Below, piece by piece: positions 1 through 9,167 of a stretch of DNA of 35,707 bases (its first letter is position 1; the number at the start of each line of letters is the position of its first letter). Where the stretch lies: the NCBI GenBank assembly GCA_001803225.1, contig MHBF01000134.1, positions 1 through 35,707 on the forward strand. The letters are read 5' to 3'. Under the pieces are notes generated by a model. That model ran no database searches. It was not told the DNA's origin and worked only from the letters and a program-made list of their open reading frames with translations. The translations under genes and the position numbers were made by a program. The stretch comes from Lentisphaerae bacterium GWF2_44_16. GTDB taxonomy: Bacteria; Verrucomicrobiota; Lentisphaeria; Victivallales; GWF2-45-14.

Positions 1-153
1 AGCGCCGTTGTGGATGGTCTGGTTTACGGAAGCGGAGTAACGGTTCAGGATATTTTTAACCCCGAAGATAAGTTTACCGCGCCGGAAGGTAATTTCAATA
101 TCAGTTTGAAGCCGTTGGAAATCAAAGCATTGAAAATATCATACTCAAAATAG
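1..153 (+). CDS. C-terminal end of an exported TIM-barrel-like protein (partial, cut by window edge)
   Basis: The first frame is open from base 1 to a TAG at 151-153 and encodes 50 residues. These align without gaps to the last 50 residues of the protein at 2311-3660 (shared stretches include VDGLVYG, GVTVQD, FTAPEGNF and SLKPLEIKALKISY), so this is the tail of a third tandem paralogue whose body lies upstream of the window. The tail is probably a beta-rich C-terminal domain following the barrel. Only 9 bases separate its stop from the next gene, so it is probably co-transcribed with the gene at 163. No catalytic region is visible, and function can only be taken from the paralogue, itself uncharacterised. 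Confidence 0.85.
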   Translation, partial: SAVVDGLVYGSGVTVQDIFNPEDKFTAPEGNFNISLKPLEIKALKISYSK

Positions 154-162
154 AGAGTTCAC

Positions 163-1413
163 ATGACAAGACAAATAAAACTTCTGACATTATCGCTGCT
201 TCTCTGTTGTCTTGAGGGAATTTCTTCTGAAAAAGATGAATTTTTCAAACCGTCCAGGGATACTTCCGTTTCTTACGCGGAAGACAAAGTTTACCCGCAA
301 GGCAGGATATTTCCTTATTCAGGTTTTTCTCCCTGTAATTCCGCTGGTGAAAAAAAGTTCACTATGCTCGGTCCTGTCTACGGCAAGCAGGACAAGCTTC
401 TTGAAATGGCGGAGAAAACTCATAAGAAAGCAATATATTTCATAAAGGGTGTATACAAAGGAGAGAAGGTTTCACAGAAAACCTTAGAACTCAAGGATAT
501 CGATTTCAATGAGATAGTTGAGTCAATAAGACAGCAAGTCATGGCTGTCGCCGACAACAAAAACATAGCATGGTGGTACCTGGGGCCTGAAGAGCTGAGA
601 TGCTGGCGTAAAAATGAAATGAAATATCTTCAGGTTGCGGCAAACGCAATCAGAGAGGCTGACCCGTTGAAGCGCCCGGTCTGGATGTATGACCCGGGGC
701 ATAGAAGCGCAAAACCCCTGGGGGAAACAGTGAAGTTTCTGGATATTTCAGGGAAAGGCATGTACACAAATTATTCTGGGTTTAAGGATTCAAGAATATT
801 CTGCCTCTGGACAATAGAACAGGAGGTGGAGGCAATTAAAAACACTAATCCGCAGGCAATGCCCATTGCTGTTCCGGAAATGTTTCAGGAGCCCGGGCCG
901 GAAGAAATTCAAATGGTATCCGCCTGGGTCAGACATGATGTTTATTCAAGCCTTATTGCCGGGGCGAAGGGCATTGTCGTTTTTTCTTTTGCCCATAGAA
1001 AAAATTTTAAATCACATGAAATTTATTTTCAGGAATACAGCAGGATTGCGGATGAGCTTTGCGGAGAACTTAATCTGGGGCAGGTTTTTCTTTTCGGAGA
1101 AAAAAGAAACGATATTTCGCTGAAGATTACGGAAGGCCCTGAAAAGGTGTCTTTTCTCTGTAAAGGCGCGGGAATGAAAGACGCAATCAATTTTCCTTCA
1201 GTAAATATTTTTAACGCGGCTTATAAAAATGAGCGCTATCTGTTTCTTGTTTCTTCGGCAAATCTTCCGGTCAGCGTTGAAATAAAGGGGATGCCTCAAC
1301 AATGTGTTATTGAGGATGTTTTCAGTAAAAAAAAGATTGTTCTCGGAGGGGAACCATGCTTAAAACTTGTTTTCAATCCGCTTGAAGCGAAATGTATCAA
1401 AATCAAGCCTTAA
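163..1413 (+). CDS. Exported glycoside-hydrolase-like TIM-barrel protein, paralogue A
   Basis: This 416-residue protein starts with a hydrophobic signal-like stretch (about residues 5-20) and is probably exported. I do not recognise a named family. The body reads as a (beta/alpha)8 barrel: IAWW..GPEEL (137-145) would end strand 4, PVWMYDPGH strand 5, GMYTNYS strand 6, PIAVPEMF (234-241) strand 7 and GAKGIVVFS strand 8. Glutamates E143/E144 and E239 sit where clan GH-A glycosidases place their acid/base and nucleophile, so a glycosidase role is an inference. It aligns along its length with the 2311-3660 protein but lacks about 20 residues between positions 60 and 70, the region of the first barrel helix. 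The ribosome-binding site is weak (AGAGAG), and the gene lies 9 bases after the previous one and 15 before a pseudopilin. Confidence 0.8.
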   Translation: MTRQIKLLTLSLLLCCLEGISSEKDEFFKPSRDTSVSYAEDKVYPQGRIFPYSGFSPCNSAGEKKFTMLGPVYGKQDKLLEMAEKTHKKAIYFIKGVYKGEKVSQKTLELKDIDFNEIVESIRQQVMAVADNKNIAWWYLGPEELRCWRKNEMKYLQVAANAIREADPLKRPVWMYDPGHRSAKPLGETVKFLDISGKGMYTNYSGFKDSRIFCLWTIEQEVEAIKNTNPQAMPIAVPEMFQEPGPEEIQMVSAWVRHDVYSSLIAGAKGIVVFSFAHRKNFKSHEIYFQEYSRIADELCGELNLGQVFLFGEKRNDISLKITEGPEKVSFLCKGAGMKDAINFPSVNIFNAAYKNERYLFLVSSANLPVSVEIKGMPQQCVIEDVFSKKKIVLGGEPCLKLVFNPLEAKCIKIKP

Positions 1414-1428
1414 AAAAGGATAAGAACT

Positions 1429-2091
1429 ATGGCATTAAAAAATAAGATATCAGGGGCATGCTTTACTCTTGTCGAGCTCCTGATTGTGATTTCCATAATA
1501 GCGATACTTGCGGCAATGCTCCTGCCGGCCCTTAAGAAGGCGCGCGACAGCGTGAAAACAATAAGCTGTCTCAACCGTCAAAAGCAGACTGGTCTGGCTG
1601 TTCAATCCTATCTTTCCGATTTTTCATTTTACTTTCACAGTCCGAATGATTCCGACGAGATAAAATGGACAAGTAAACTCATGGCAAATGATTACATAAC
1701 AAATGGTGATATACTTTGCTGCCCTTCCACAAAATATGACAGGTATTCGACAACTGTGTCTGGCTGGTACACTTACGGCGCCATTTATACAAATGACGCA
1801 AGCTTGTGTATTTCAATGAAGAATTATACGGAAACTACGAAAGCTTATATTTTAGCGTGTTCCTGGAGCGTAGCGGCACAGAAACCTTTTTTCAGGATGT
1901 ATACTACTGACAGCACAAGTGAAGCATATGGGAGGCCATATCTCATACATAACAATAAAGTTAATATGTATTTTTTGGACGGACATGCCGAGTCCCGTGC
2001 CAGAGAATCCCTGAAGAGTATTATATCTGGTTTAATAACAATCAGATATGCTGCCGAATCTTCCGGAAACTGCTACATAAACGTCCAGTAA
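1429..2091 (+). CDS. Type II-secretion-like pseudopilin with H-X9-DG motif (1)
   Basis: This 220-residue protein has the prepilin N-terminus [13 protein letters not shown] at residues 12-24, with the conserved Glu at +5 and a hydrophobic helix running to LLPALKKAR. The residue before Phe is Cys, not the usual Gly. The helix is followed by the Cys-containing ISCLNRQKQ segment typical of PVC-group pseudopilins. The C-terminal part has DILCCPS and [12 protein letters not shown], an exact H-X9-DG motif as in the prepilin-type processing-associated H-X9-DG family. It should be an inner-membrane protein with a periplasmic globular domain, cleaved by a prepilin peptidase not seen here. The start has AAGGAT about 7 bases upstream. 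It is the last gene of the first hydrolase group and is very similar to the protein at 8514-9167. Confidence 0.92.
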   Translation: MALKNKISGACFTLVELLIVISIIAILAAMLLPALKKARDSVKTISCLNRQKQTGLAVQSYLSDFSFYFHSPNDSDEIKWTSKLMANDYITNGDILCCPSTKYDRYSTTVSGWYTYGAIYTNDASLCISMKNYTETTKAYILACSWSVAAQKPFFRMYTTDSTSEAYGRPYLIHNNKVNMYFLDGHAESRARESLKSIISGLITIRYAAESSGNCYINVQ

Positions 2092-2183
2092 GTGATTTCA
2101 GTGTTTAGCTTCACTTGTCAAGTATGCGGACAGGGTAGAATTTCAAATGAAAAGTCTTCCGGGCGGGCGCTTCAATGTAAAAG

Positions 2184-2200
2184 TAAGGACAATGTCCTTA
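2184..2200. promoter_or_regulatory. Upstream operator candidate (TAAGGACA-A-TGTCCTTA)
   Basis: This is a perfect 8-bp inverted repeat around one central base. Its core GGACAnTGTCC recurs at 2277-2287, with centres 90 bp apart. It lies in the 216-base gap between the pseudopilin and the next hydrolase gene. It is probably a dimeric regulator site, but no regulator gene is visible in the window. Confidence 0.6.
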
Positions 2201-2244
2201 TTTCTTTTATTTTCAACTTTTTTACCTAAAATACTCTTTCGGTA

Positions 2245-2273
2245 TTGACAACAGGAAAGTTTTTATCTATAAT
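2245..2273 (+). promoter_or_regulatory. Consensus sigma70-type promoter for the second hydrolase group
   Basis: TTGACA at 2245-2250 and TATAAT at 2268-2273 are separated by exactly 17 bases, a full match to the vegetative promoter consensus. Transcription would start near 2280 and give a leader of about 30 bases before the gene at 2311. The predicted start lies inside the operator-like palindrome at 2277-2287, so a strong promoter kept off by a repressor is the simplest reading. Confidence 0.8.
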
Positions 2274-2276
2274 ATT

Positions 2277-2287
2277 GGACAGTGTCC
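2277..2287. promoter_or_regulatory. Operator candidate over the transcription start (GGACA-G-TGTCC)
   Basis: This perfect 5-bp palindrome with one central base begins four bases after the -10 box, over the expected start site. It shares the core GGACAnTGTCC with the site at 2184-2200. The position is typical of repressor operators. Confidence 0.65.
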
Positions 2288-2310
2288 CAAATTAAAAATC
2301 AGGAGATATG

Positions 2311-3660
2311 ATGAAAATTAAAATCAGACCGGCACTGTTTCTTTCGACCCTTTCGGCTTTTGCCCTTGATACTGACACAGATAATTTTTTTAAAACAGGG
2401 CCCGATGCGTCAAAAAATCTTCCGCCGGATGAGATTTATCCGCGGGGACAGTTGTTCCCGTTCACTTTTTACTCTACGGGCGGCGGTTCAGAGCAGAAAC
2501 GCGGGGAGCTCCTGCCGGAAGCTGAACGTCTTGCGGACCAGCAGGAGATTATTGACGCAGGGGTGACAATGATAGGGCCCCAATATGAATTGAATGACAG
2601 AATTGTGGAGGATGCCAAAAAATACAAGGTCAAGGCCGTTTACACGATAATACCTGAAATCGACGGACAGATAGTCGATATCAAATACCTGAGAAAACTC
2701 GATGTGGAGAAAAAAGACGTTGACCTTGAAAAACTCCGTAAATCCGTAGCGGATATTGTGAAAAGGGAAGCTGTCCATCCTGAAATAGCATGGTGGGACA
2801 TGACCCCTGAAGAATTGCGTTTCTGGTCTAAAAACGATATGCTCTGCCTGAAAACCGTCAGCGATACAATCCGTGAAAATGACCCTCTGAAACGTCCGGT
2901 ATACATGTATGAGCCGGGCCATCGCGATCCGAAGGCATTGGCTAAAACAGCTGTTTTTCAGGATATCTGCGCAAAAGGCATGTACGCGAATTATTCGTCT
3001 CAGAAGAATTCAAGGGTTTACTGCCGCTGGTCGATTGAACAGGAACTTGAGGGAATAAAATTATCAGGCAACAAAGACGCGATACCCATAGCTCTGCCTG
3101 AAATGTTTCAAGATCCGGATGAAAATGAAATTTCCCTGATTGAGACATGGGTACGCCATGACGTTTATTCCGCATTGATTGGCGGGGCTAAAGGCGTGCA
3201 GGTCTTTTCCGCCAGCAAACGGCCTAACTTCAAAGCGCGCGGAGAATACCTTAAAGCATATTTCAAGGTTTGCCGGGAACTTACAGGCCCCATGGACCTG
3301 GGACGGATATTCCTTTTCGGCGAACGCAGAGACGATATTATCCTCAGTGTATTTGAAGGTCCCGAAAGCATGGAATTGAAAGTCGGTAAAGACAATGAAT
3401 TGAAGCGTGACAGTAAAAGCAGAACAGTGCCGACCATGGGCATGGCAAATATAGCGTATGACAATTGCCGTTATCTGTTTATTTCAAATTCCAGCGAAAG
3501 TGAAATCAATGCTGTTGTGGACGGGCTGGTTTACGGCAAAGGAGTAACCGTTCAGGATGTTTTCGACTCTGAAGACACGTTTACCGCTCCCGAAGGTAAT
3601 TTTGGCGTCAGCTTGAAACCATTAGAAATAAAAGCATTGAAGATATCATATTTAAACTAG
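2311..3660 (+). CDS. Exported glycoside-hydrolase-like TIM-barrel protein, paralogue B
   Basis: This is a 449-residue protein with a short signal peptide (MKIKIRPALFLSTLSAFA, cleavage probably before LD). It is the full-length member of the local paralogue set. Barrel strand candidates are AWWDMTPEEL (160-169), RPVYMYEPGH, GMYANYS, PIALPEMF (259-266) and GAKGVQVFS. E167/E168 and E264 fit the acid/base and nucleophile positions of GH-A-type barrels by placement only, and the family name is unknown to me. Two ATGs are adjacent (2308 and 2311). AGGAG at 2301-2305 lies only 2 bases from the first and 5 from the second, so 2311 is preferred. It is the first gene behind the strong promoter and twin operators. 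The GH3 gene follows after 14 bases, which suggests joint action on one glycan. Confidence 0.82.
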   Translation: MKIKIRPALFLSTLSAFALDTDTDNFFKTGPDASKNLPPDEIYPRGQLFPFTFYSTGGGSEQKRGELLPEAERLADQQEIIDAGVTMIGPQYELNDRIVEDAKKYKVKAVYTIIPEIDGQIVDIKYLRKLDVEKKDVDLEKLRKSVADIVKREAVHPEIAWWDMTPEELRFWSKNDMLCLKTVSDTIRENDPLKRPVYMYEPGHRDPKALAKTAVFQDICAKGMYANYSSQKNSRVYCRWSIEQELEGIKLSGNKDAIPIALPEMFQDPDENEISLIETWVRHDVYSALIGGAKGVQVFSASKRPNFKARGEYLKAYFKVCRELTGPMDLGRIFLFGERRDDIILSVFEGPESMELKVGKDNELKRDSKSRTVPTMGMANIAYDNCRYLFISNSSESEINAVVDGLVYGKGVTVQDVFDSEDTFTAPEGNFGVSLKPLEIKALKISYLN

Positions 3661-3674
3661 AGGACTTAATAATT

Positions 3675-5333
3675 ATGAACTGGGCGGAAAAAACTTTAAG
3701 TGAAATGTCTTTGGAGGAAAGGACCGGACAGCTTATATGGGGGCGCGGAGGAGTATTTTTCCCAAAGGAAGAAGAAGAAATGCTGAAAAAGGGACTGCTC
3801 GGGGGATTGAGCGTAGGACGTTTCAATAAAGGCGTCAGCGACAGAAAGAGCGCGATTGAAATCATTGATAAATACCGCAGACTTTCGAAATACCCTCTTC
3901 TCATAAGCGGTAATTCCGAAAAAGGCGCAGTCAACAGCGTTCCCGTCGGAAATACAAAGTTCCCGTGTTTCATGGCCCTTGGCGCGACAAAGAATGAAGA
4001 ATTTGCGAAGGAAGAGGCGAAAGCCATATCTCTGGAAATGCTTTCAATGGGTTTCTGTCATATAACAATGTGCGTGGAATTGGCGGCCGACTTATCATGT
4101 CATATCATCGCTACCCGTGCCTTTGGCGACAATTCCGATCTGGTTTTACCGATGGCGTCGGCATTTATGAAAAGCGCCTGGGAAAACGGGGCAACCGTGG
4201 AAGCGCTGCATTTTCTGGGACATGGCGCCTGTAATGCAGACTCCCATTGCCAGGCTATCAGGTTTCCCGGTTCATTCGATGAACTGCAGAAGCACATCAG
4301 TGTTTTTAGAAACCTGATTGAGAAGGGGCTTGACCTGCTTGAAACAGTGCATGTCTGTTTGCCGCAACTCGGAGAAAAAGAAGATATTCCAATAACGCTT
4401 TCAAAAAAACTTACAACTGGTTTTCTCAGGGAAACTCTTGGTTTCAAGGGAATCATTATCAGCGACAGCATGACAATGAAAGCGGTAAAGGACAGGTGGG
4501 GTGTCGAAGAGGCAGCCGTAAAATGCGTTAATTCAGGGCACGATTTTGTTCTCCAGGATTATGAAACTCCTCCAATGCGGACTTTTGAAGCTATCATAAA
4601 AGCTGTAAGGGACGGTGTAATCAGCGAAGAACGGATCAATGAATCCGCCCTCAGAATTCTCAAATTCAAGGAGAAATACAAGGTACATTTGAAAAACAGG
4701 GAATATTGTGAAAAGATTTCCGCAGCTATTGATTTCAAATCCCATTCGCAACTTGCCCGCAAAATAGCGCAAAGCGCTGTCACTCTGCTTAAAGCAGAAA
4801 AAAGCCCGGCTGTACGTAAAGGGCTTAAACTTGTCATTATATCGCGTCAGTCAATGATGAAAAAATTCAACGATCTCGCGACTGCCGAAAGTGACGTATT
4901 GGAACAACTGATAACAGATGAATTCAAGCGCCGTTCCCAATGCGAATTTATCATAACTGATACCATGCCGGATAGTGAAAATGTGAAAAGAGCATCTAAT
5001 ATTTTGTCCAAAGCGGAGGAATGCGTTATATTGTTTGAAAATCGCGGGATAGCGTATCATGAAGGTACGGGAGAACTTAGCCGGGAATTTATAAGTATGA
5101 TTGAAAATCTCAAATCCGAAAGGAAACCTCTTTCAATCATAAATATGGGCAACCCTATCTACAGCGGGCTTCTCAATCATCTGGCCGATAACAGTCTGCT
5201 TACTTACTGCGACCATGAGGAAACGGTCAGGGCGGCAATAGAAATATTATTCGCGGAGAGAGAGGCGAAGGGCACCCTTCCGGTAAAGCTTTCCCCTGAA
5301 ATGCCGTTTGGTTTCGGATTGAAAAAGTTTTAA
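3675..5333 (+). CDS. Glycoside hydrolase family 3 protein, NagZ-like (probable beta-N-acetylhexosaminidase)
   Basis: This 552-residue protein has no signal peptide and should be cytoplasmic. Residues 1-340 match the GH3 barrel: LSLEERTGQ-like start (MSLEERTGQL, 11-20), TRAFGDN (147-153), HFLGHGACNADSH (179-191) and GIIISDSM (259-266). D264 is the expected nucleophile, and D189/H191 correspond to the Asp-His dyad of NagZ enzymes. Residues about 350-552 look like the second alpha/beta domain found in two-domain NagZ proteins. In NagZ the loop reads KHFPGHG. Here the Lys is replaced by Leu (LHFLGHG) and the usual RSFG is RAFG, so substrate binding may differ. It sits 14 bases after paralogue B and 20 before the large exported protein, in one operon. 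It would cleave N-acetylhexosamines from imported fragments. A beta-glucosidase is less likely given the DSH loop. Confidence 0.85.
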   Translation: MNWAEKTLSEMSLEERTGQLIWGRGGVFFPKEEEEMLKKGLLGGLSVGRFNKGVSDRKSAIEIIDKYRRLSKYPLLISGNSEKGAVNSVPVGNTKFPCFMALGATKNEEFAKEEAKAISLEMLSMGFCHITMCVELAADLSCHIIATRAFGDNSDLVLPMASAFMKSAWENGATVEALHFLGHGACNADSHCQAIRFPGSFDELQKHISVFRNLIEKGLDLLETVHVCLPQLGEKEDIPITLSKKLTTGFLRETLGFKGIIISDSMTMKAVKDRWGVEEAAVKCVNSGHDFVLQDYETPPMRTFEAIIKAVRDGVISEERINESALRILKFKEKYKVHLKNREYCEKISAAIDFKSHSQLARKIAQSAVTLLKAEKSPAVRKGLKLVIISRQSMMKKFNDLATAESDVLEQLITDEFKRRSQCEFIITDTMPDSENVKRASNILSKAEECVILFENRGIAYHEGTGELSREFISMIENLKSERKPLSIINMGNPIYSGLLNHLADNSLLTYCDHEETVRAAIEILFAEREAKGTLPVKLSPEMPFGFGLKKF

Positions 5334-5353
5334 TCGCAAATTAAGGAAAAATA

Positions 5354-8300
5354 ATGAAAAATCTTATTCCGGGGATTCTGATTTCAACAGTCACAGTATT
5401 TCTTTCAGCCTCTTCCCTTATGGGTGTTGAGAACATCATTCAAATCCCGGCCGACAAATGGCTTCCGGTAAGCGGAAAGTGGGAGATTGAAAACGGTAAA
5501 TTGAAAGAATTCTCAGATACGTCAGCTCCGGGAAATAAACCCTTTTGGACTCTCGCCAATCCTTCAGTCCTGAAAAATTATCGTCTCGAAGCGGATGTGG
5601 AAGTTTCCGATGGGGCCGGTTCCCTGTATATGGCGATACTCTGGCAGAATGAAGCAAACTATTACACATTGAAATACTCGGACCCGCATTCGGAACTTTC
5701 AATAATTCAGGTGACGGGAGGAACGGAAACCGTGCTTGCCCAGACTGCGGATAAAATTAAGCTTAAGCCGAAACTAAGTCCCGTAAACATAGGTTTTCAG
5801 GCTGAAAATGGACTGCTGACAGTTTTTGCATCAGGCAAAAAAATTATCGAAACTCATTCCAGCAGGATTGAATCGGGATATGTCGCGCTTGGAGAAAAAG
5901 ACAGATGCGTAACTTTTTCAAATATGAAAATAATACCGCTCGGAGAAAAGGAAAACCGTTCCCTGACTGTAAAGTATGAGAGTAAAAGGAAAGTCTTCAA
6001 ACCGGAAGAAAAACAGGTCGAAATTAATATCTCAATAACCAATCCCGGAAAGACAAATTCGGAGAAATGTAAGTTGTTTCTCGACGTTGACGGTTTTTTC
6101 CCGAAAAATTATGAAATCCCTTTGCTTGCCCCTTCCGGGAAAAAAGAAATAAAATATGTCTTCAACAGCAATGAATTGAAATCAGGTGATTATCAGCTTT
6201 CCTGTGTTTTGAAACGTAATGGCGGGACTTTTCAGAAAGACGCTTTTGAGATAAGTGTGGCCCCGCCTGTAAATCCATACTGCTTCGAAACCTTGTGCTG
6301 GGATTCTGCCGGCACTTCGGAAAATATGAAAAAACTGGGCTTTACGGCATTCGCCAGAGGCTTCTTTCTGGGAACAGCCTATGACAAGGAAAAAGACACA
6401 TACGTTGACAAATCTTATGATAGAAGTTTCAATGTTTCGGAACAGGCGTCTAAGAACGGACTTTATAATATCATACGGATGCATTCTCAAATAGAGAAAG
6501 GAATTCCATCTAATACTCCGGAAGCTTTGATTAAAGGGAAAAATGGAAAGCCGCACAATAAACTTGAAGTATGTCCCAACCACCGGGAAACGCAGGAATA
6601 CATAAAAGAATTTTCAGGAAAAATAAGTGAAAAAATTTCTTCCGACCAGACTGTAAAATATGTCAGCATAGACTCGGAAGTAGAAAATGAAGAGAGAAAA
6701 CTTGTCCCCTGTCACGATAAAATCTGTTTTGAAAAAATGAAGGAAGCGGGTTTTGAAGACTATCCTGAAAATGTGGACAGCCCGTGGTGCATGGTCGGGG
6801 CCGCTATATGGAAGACACCGGAAAAATACGGAGTGAAGGACGGTATCATTGACGACAGTAACAAATATTACCGCTTCATGAAATGGTGGTGGAAAGATGG
6901 AAACGGATTTTCCGCTATGAGAAAAATCATGGCTGAAAACATGAAGAAAAAAAATCCTTCTTTGAAAATTTTCCATGATCCGGTTTTAAGACGGCCCCCT
7001 TTCAGGGGAAATGCCCCCGGAATGGATTTTATAAGCCATTGGACATATACGAATCACTCTCCAATGAGCTTTTCTGAAAACACAGATGAACTTCTTGCCG
7101 CCGGAACGGAAAATCAGAGGGTATGCCCGACTTTGCAACTCTTCTGGTATTCAAACTCTGTGGGCCCCGACCTTAAATCCGCAGAGGATAAGAAAAAGGC
7201 CAGGGAAGAAAAAAACGCAGCCGCCGAAGTGATAGACGCGGTCAGTTTCGGGCGCTTTATAACAATTTCCCCGGACAATTTAAAGGAATCCGTATGGCTG
7301 GCTATTTCCCGTCCTATAGACATGATAATGTTCGATGGCGGCAGTGCCATAAGCACCCAGCCCGGCTCATATGATTTTACGAACCCGGCTACTCCTCTGG
7401 CGCTTGAGGAAATAACAAAGGAGCTCATAAAACCTTACGGCCCGATGCTGAAGGATTTGATGCGGCGCCCGGAAAAAGTGGCTTTCCTTGACTCCGCGGC
7501 ATCATGTCTTTTCGGCAGAACAGGAAATTTTGGAAACGCGAACAAGTATATGGCCGATTGCTACAACACTGTGATGCTCGCGCAAATCCAGCCAGTTGTT
7601 CTTTATGATGATTCTATCATTGACGGTACCCTTGGTAAATTCAAAGTGCTCATAATTCCGGAAGGCAGAGTGCTTTTAAGGAGTGTTTATGATAAAATTC
7701 TCTCTTTCGTTAAATCAGGAGGCATTGTAATAGCGGATAATTCCCTGAAAGCTGAAATTCCCGCGTCTGTAAAATTTGATTTCCCGACAACCGAGGGAAT
7801 GACGGCATTGAAAAGACAGCAGGCATGGACAGATGCCGCCGCCGCACTTAAAAAATTGCTTATTTCCAAAGGTTTTCAATATGATATTACCGCTGATTCC
7901 CAGGATGTCGTAATAGCCCGGAGATTTGGAGATAACACAACGGCTTTTTTCATCATTAATGACCGGAAAAAACCCGGAGAATACCTTGGAAAATACGGAA
8001 AAGTTCTTGATGACGGAGTCCCTCAAACGGTAAAAGTACATTTTTCCCCGGAATTAACCAAAGAAGGTATCATGTATGACGCGTTGACTCGAAAGGAAGT
8101 AAAATTGGAAAAGAATTCGGCTGACTTTTTCCTTACAGCCGCCGGAGGGGCGCTTATTGTAAAAATACCGGAAAAAATCGAAAAAATCGAAGTGGCTGTT
8201 CCCGGAAAAATAAACAGGAAAACTCCTGCGGAAATAACAGTCAGGGCCCTCGGCAGGAAAGGTTCTGTTATAAATGCGGCAATACCATTGAAAATAAGCA

Positions 8301-8485
8301 TAACGGACAGTGCCGGAATTGAAAACGCTTATTCCGGTTTTTATACGTTGAAAAACGGAACTTTTAAATTGCAGATACCTTTAGCTCTTAATGACCGGAC
8401 CGGATATTGGACGATACACGCGGAAGAGCTTCTCTCCGGTATTTCAGCTAAATCCTGTTTCTCTGTTGACAATGCGGAAAAATAA
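5354..8485 (+). CDS. Large exported multidomain protein, beta-galactosidase-like architecture
   Basis: This 1043-residue protein has a signal peptide (about residues 1-25, ending near SLMG). Residues about 28-200 resemble a concanavalin-like or 3-keto-disaccharide hydrolase-like sandwich ([34 protein letters not shown]). Residues about 205-315 look like a CARDB or Ig-type domain ([15 protein letters not shown]). Residues about 315-745 look like a glycosidase barrel, with [10 protein letters not shown] near 436-445 and MIMFDGGS near 657-664 as active-site candidates. Residues about 760-800 ([19 protein letters not shown]) resemble the class I glutaminase-fold, trimerisation-type domain of GH42 enzymes. 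The rest is beta-rich and may bind carbohydrate or aid assembly. GH42-like is my closest comparison, but the specific family is not certain. It lies in the B-GH3 operon, 20 bases downstream of GH3. AAGGAAAAATA precedes the ATG. Confidence 0.75.
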   Translation: MKNLIPGILISTVTVFLSASSLMGVENIIQIPADKWLPVSGKWEIENGKLKEFSDTSAPGNKPFWTLANPSVLKNYRLEADVEVSDGAGSLYMAILWQNEANYYTLKYSDPHSELSIIQVTGGTETVLAQTADKIKLKPKLSPVNIGFQAENGLLTVFASGKKIIETHSSRIESGYVALGEKDRCVTFSNMKIIPLGEKENRSLTVKYESKRKVFKPEEKQVEINISITNPGKTNSEKCKLFLDVDGFFPKNYEIPLLAPSGKKEIKYVFNSNELKSGDYQLSCVLKRNGGTFQKDAFEISVAPPVNPYCFETLCWDSAGTSENMKKLGFTAFARGFFLGTAYDKEKDTYVDKSYDRSFNVSEQASKNGLYNIIRMHSQIEKGIPSNTPEALIKGKNGKPHNKLEVCPNHRETQEYIKEFSGKISEKISSDQTVKYVSIDSEVENEERKLVPCHDKICFEKMKEAGFEDYPENVDSPWCMVGAAIWKTPEKYGVKDGIIDDSNKYYRFMKWWWKDGNGFSAMRKIMAENMKKKNPSLKIFHDPVLRRPPFRGNAPGMDFISHWTYTNHSPMSFSENTDELLAAGTENQRVCPTLQLFWYSNSVGPDLKSAEDKKKAREEKNAAAEVIDAVSFGRFITISPDNLKESVWLAISRPIDMIMFDGGSAISTQPGSYDFTNPATPLALEEITKELIKPYGPMLKDLMRRPEKVAFLDSAASCLFGRTGNFGNANKYMADCYNTVMLAQIQPVVLYDDSIIDGTLGKFKVLIIPEGRVLLRSVYDKILSFVKSGGIVIADNSLKAEIPASVKFDFPTTEGMTALKRQQAWTDAAAALKKLLISKGFQYDITADSQDVVIARRFGDNTTAFFIINDRKKPGEYLGKYGKVLDDGVPQTVKVHFSPELTKEGIMYDALTRKEVKLEKNSADFFLTAAGGALIVKIPEKIEKIEVAVPGKINRKTPAEITVRALGRKGSVINAAIPLKISITDSAGIENAYSGFYTLKNGTFKLQIPLALNDRTGYWTIHAEELLSGISAKSCFSVDNAEK

Positions 8486-8513
8486 ATATAGAATTGTACG
8501 CAAAAGGAATTAT

Positions 8514-9167
8514 ATGAGGAAGTTTTTGACTTTTACGCTCATTGAGCTCCTGATTGTGATTTCCATAATAGCCATATTGGCGGCAATGCTCCTGCCTGCG
8601 CTTAAGAAAGCCCGCGACAGTGTAAAGACAATAAGCTGTCTGAACCGTCAGAAGCAGACGGGCCTTGCCGTCCAGTCATATATGTCTGATTTCTCATCTT
8701 ATTTTCATAGCCCGAGCGATTCAAACATGGTAAAATGGACAAACTGCCTTATCAACAACGATTATATTAAAAACGGTGATATACTCTGTTGTCCTTCCAT
8801 GACAGGTTTCGACAGATATTCTAAAACCGCAAATGGCTGGTACACTTACGGTGCCATTTATACGATTGACGCAAGCGCCTGTATCTCCATGAAATCCGGA
8901 ATTTACGTTCAAACTACGAAAGCTTATATTTTCGGATGCTCATGGTGCGTTTCAGTACAAAAACCGAGTTTTAGAATGTATCCTATTAATGATACAAGTG
9001 AATCGTATGGACGGCCGTACCTTATACATAACAATAAAGTAAATATGTATTTCCTTGACGGACATGCCGAGTCCCGTACCAAACAGTCATTACCCGGCAT
9101 TGTGGGCGCAGCACCTGTAAGGTATGCGGTCGAAGCTTCCGGAAGCTGTTATATCAACGTTCAATGA
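8514..9167 (+). CDS. Type II-secretion-like pseudopilin with H-X9-DG motif (2)
   Basis: This 217-residue protein is nearly collinear with the one at 1429-2091. It has [13 protein letters not shown] (7-19), the Glu at +5, [24 protein letters not shown] and [12 protein letters not shown] (exact H-X9-DG), and ends ..CYINVQ in both. The residue before Phe is Thr, so the usual Gly at -1 is absent. The frame is open further upstream into the preceding gene, but the ATG at 8514 has AAAAGGAAT just upstream and places the prepilin motif at the N-terminus. It closes the second hydrolase operon, 28 bases after the large exported protein. The last 14 bases overlap the 3' end of the opposite-strand gene. 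It would be a minor pilin or a surface or secretion accessory for the neighbouring hydrolases. Confidence 0.92.
   Translation: MRKFLTFTLIELLIVISIIAILAAMLLPALKKARDSVKTISCLNRQKQTGLAVQSYMSDFSSYFHSPSDSNMVKWTNCLINNDYIKNGDILCCPSMTGFDRYSKTANGWYTYGAIYTIDASACISMKSGIYVQTTKAYIFGCSWCVSVQKPSFRMYPINDTSESYGRPYLIHNNKVNMYFLDGHAESRTKQSLPGIVGAAPVRYAVEASGSCYINVQ

Noticed and set aside
8391..8513. Longer N-terminus for the second pseudopilin
   Set aside because: It would overlap the preceding gene by about 95 bases and put 41 extra residues before the prepilin motif. The ATG at 8514 has a good ribosome-binding site.
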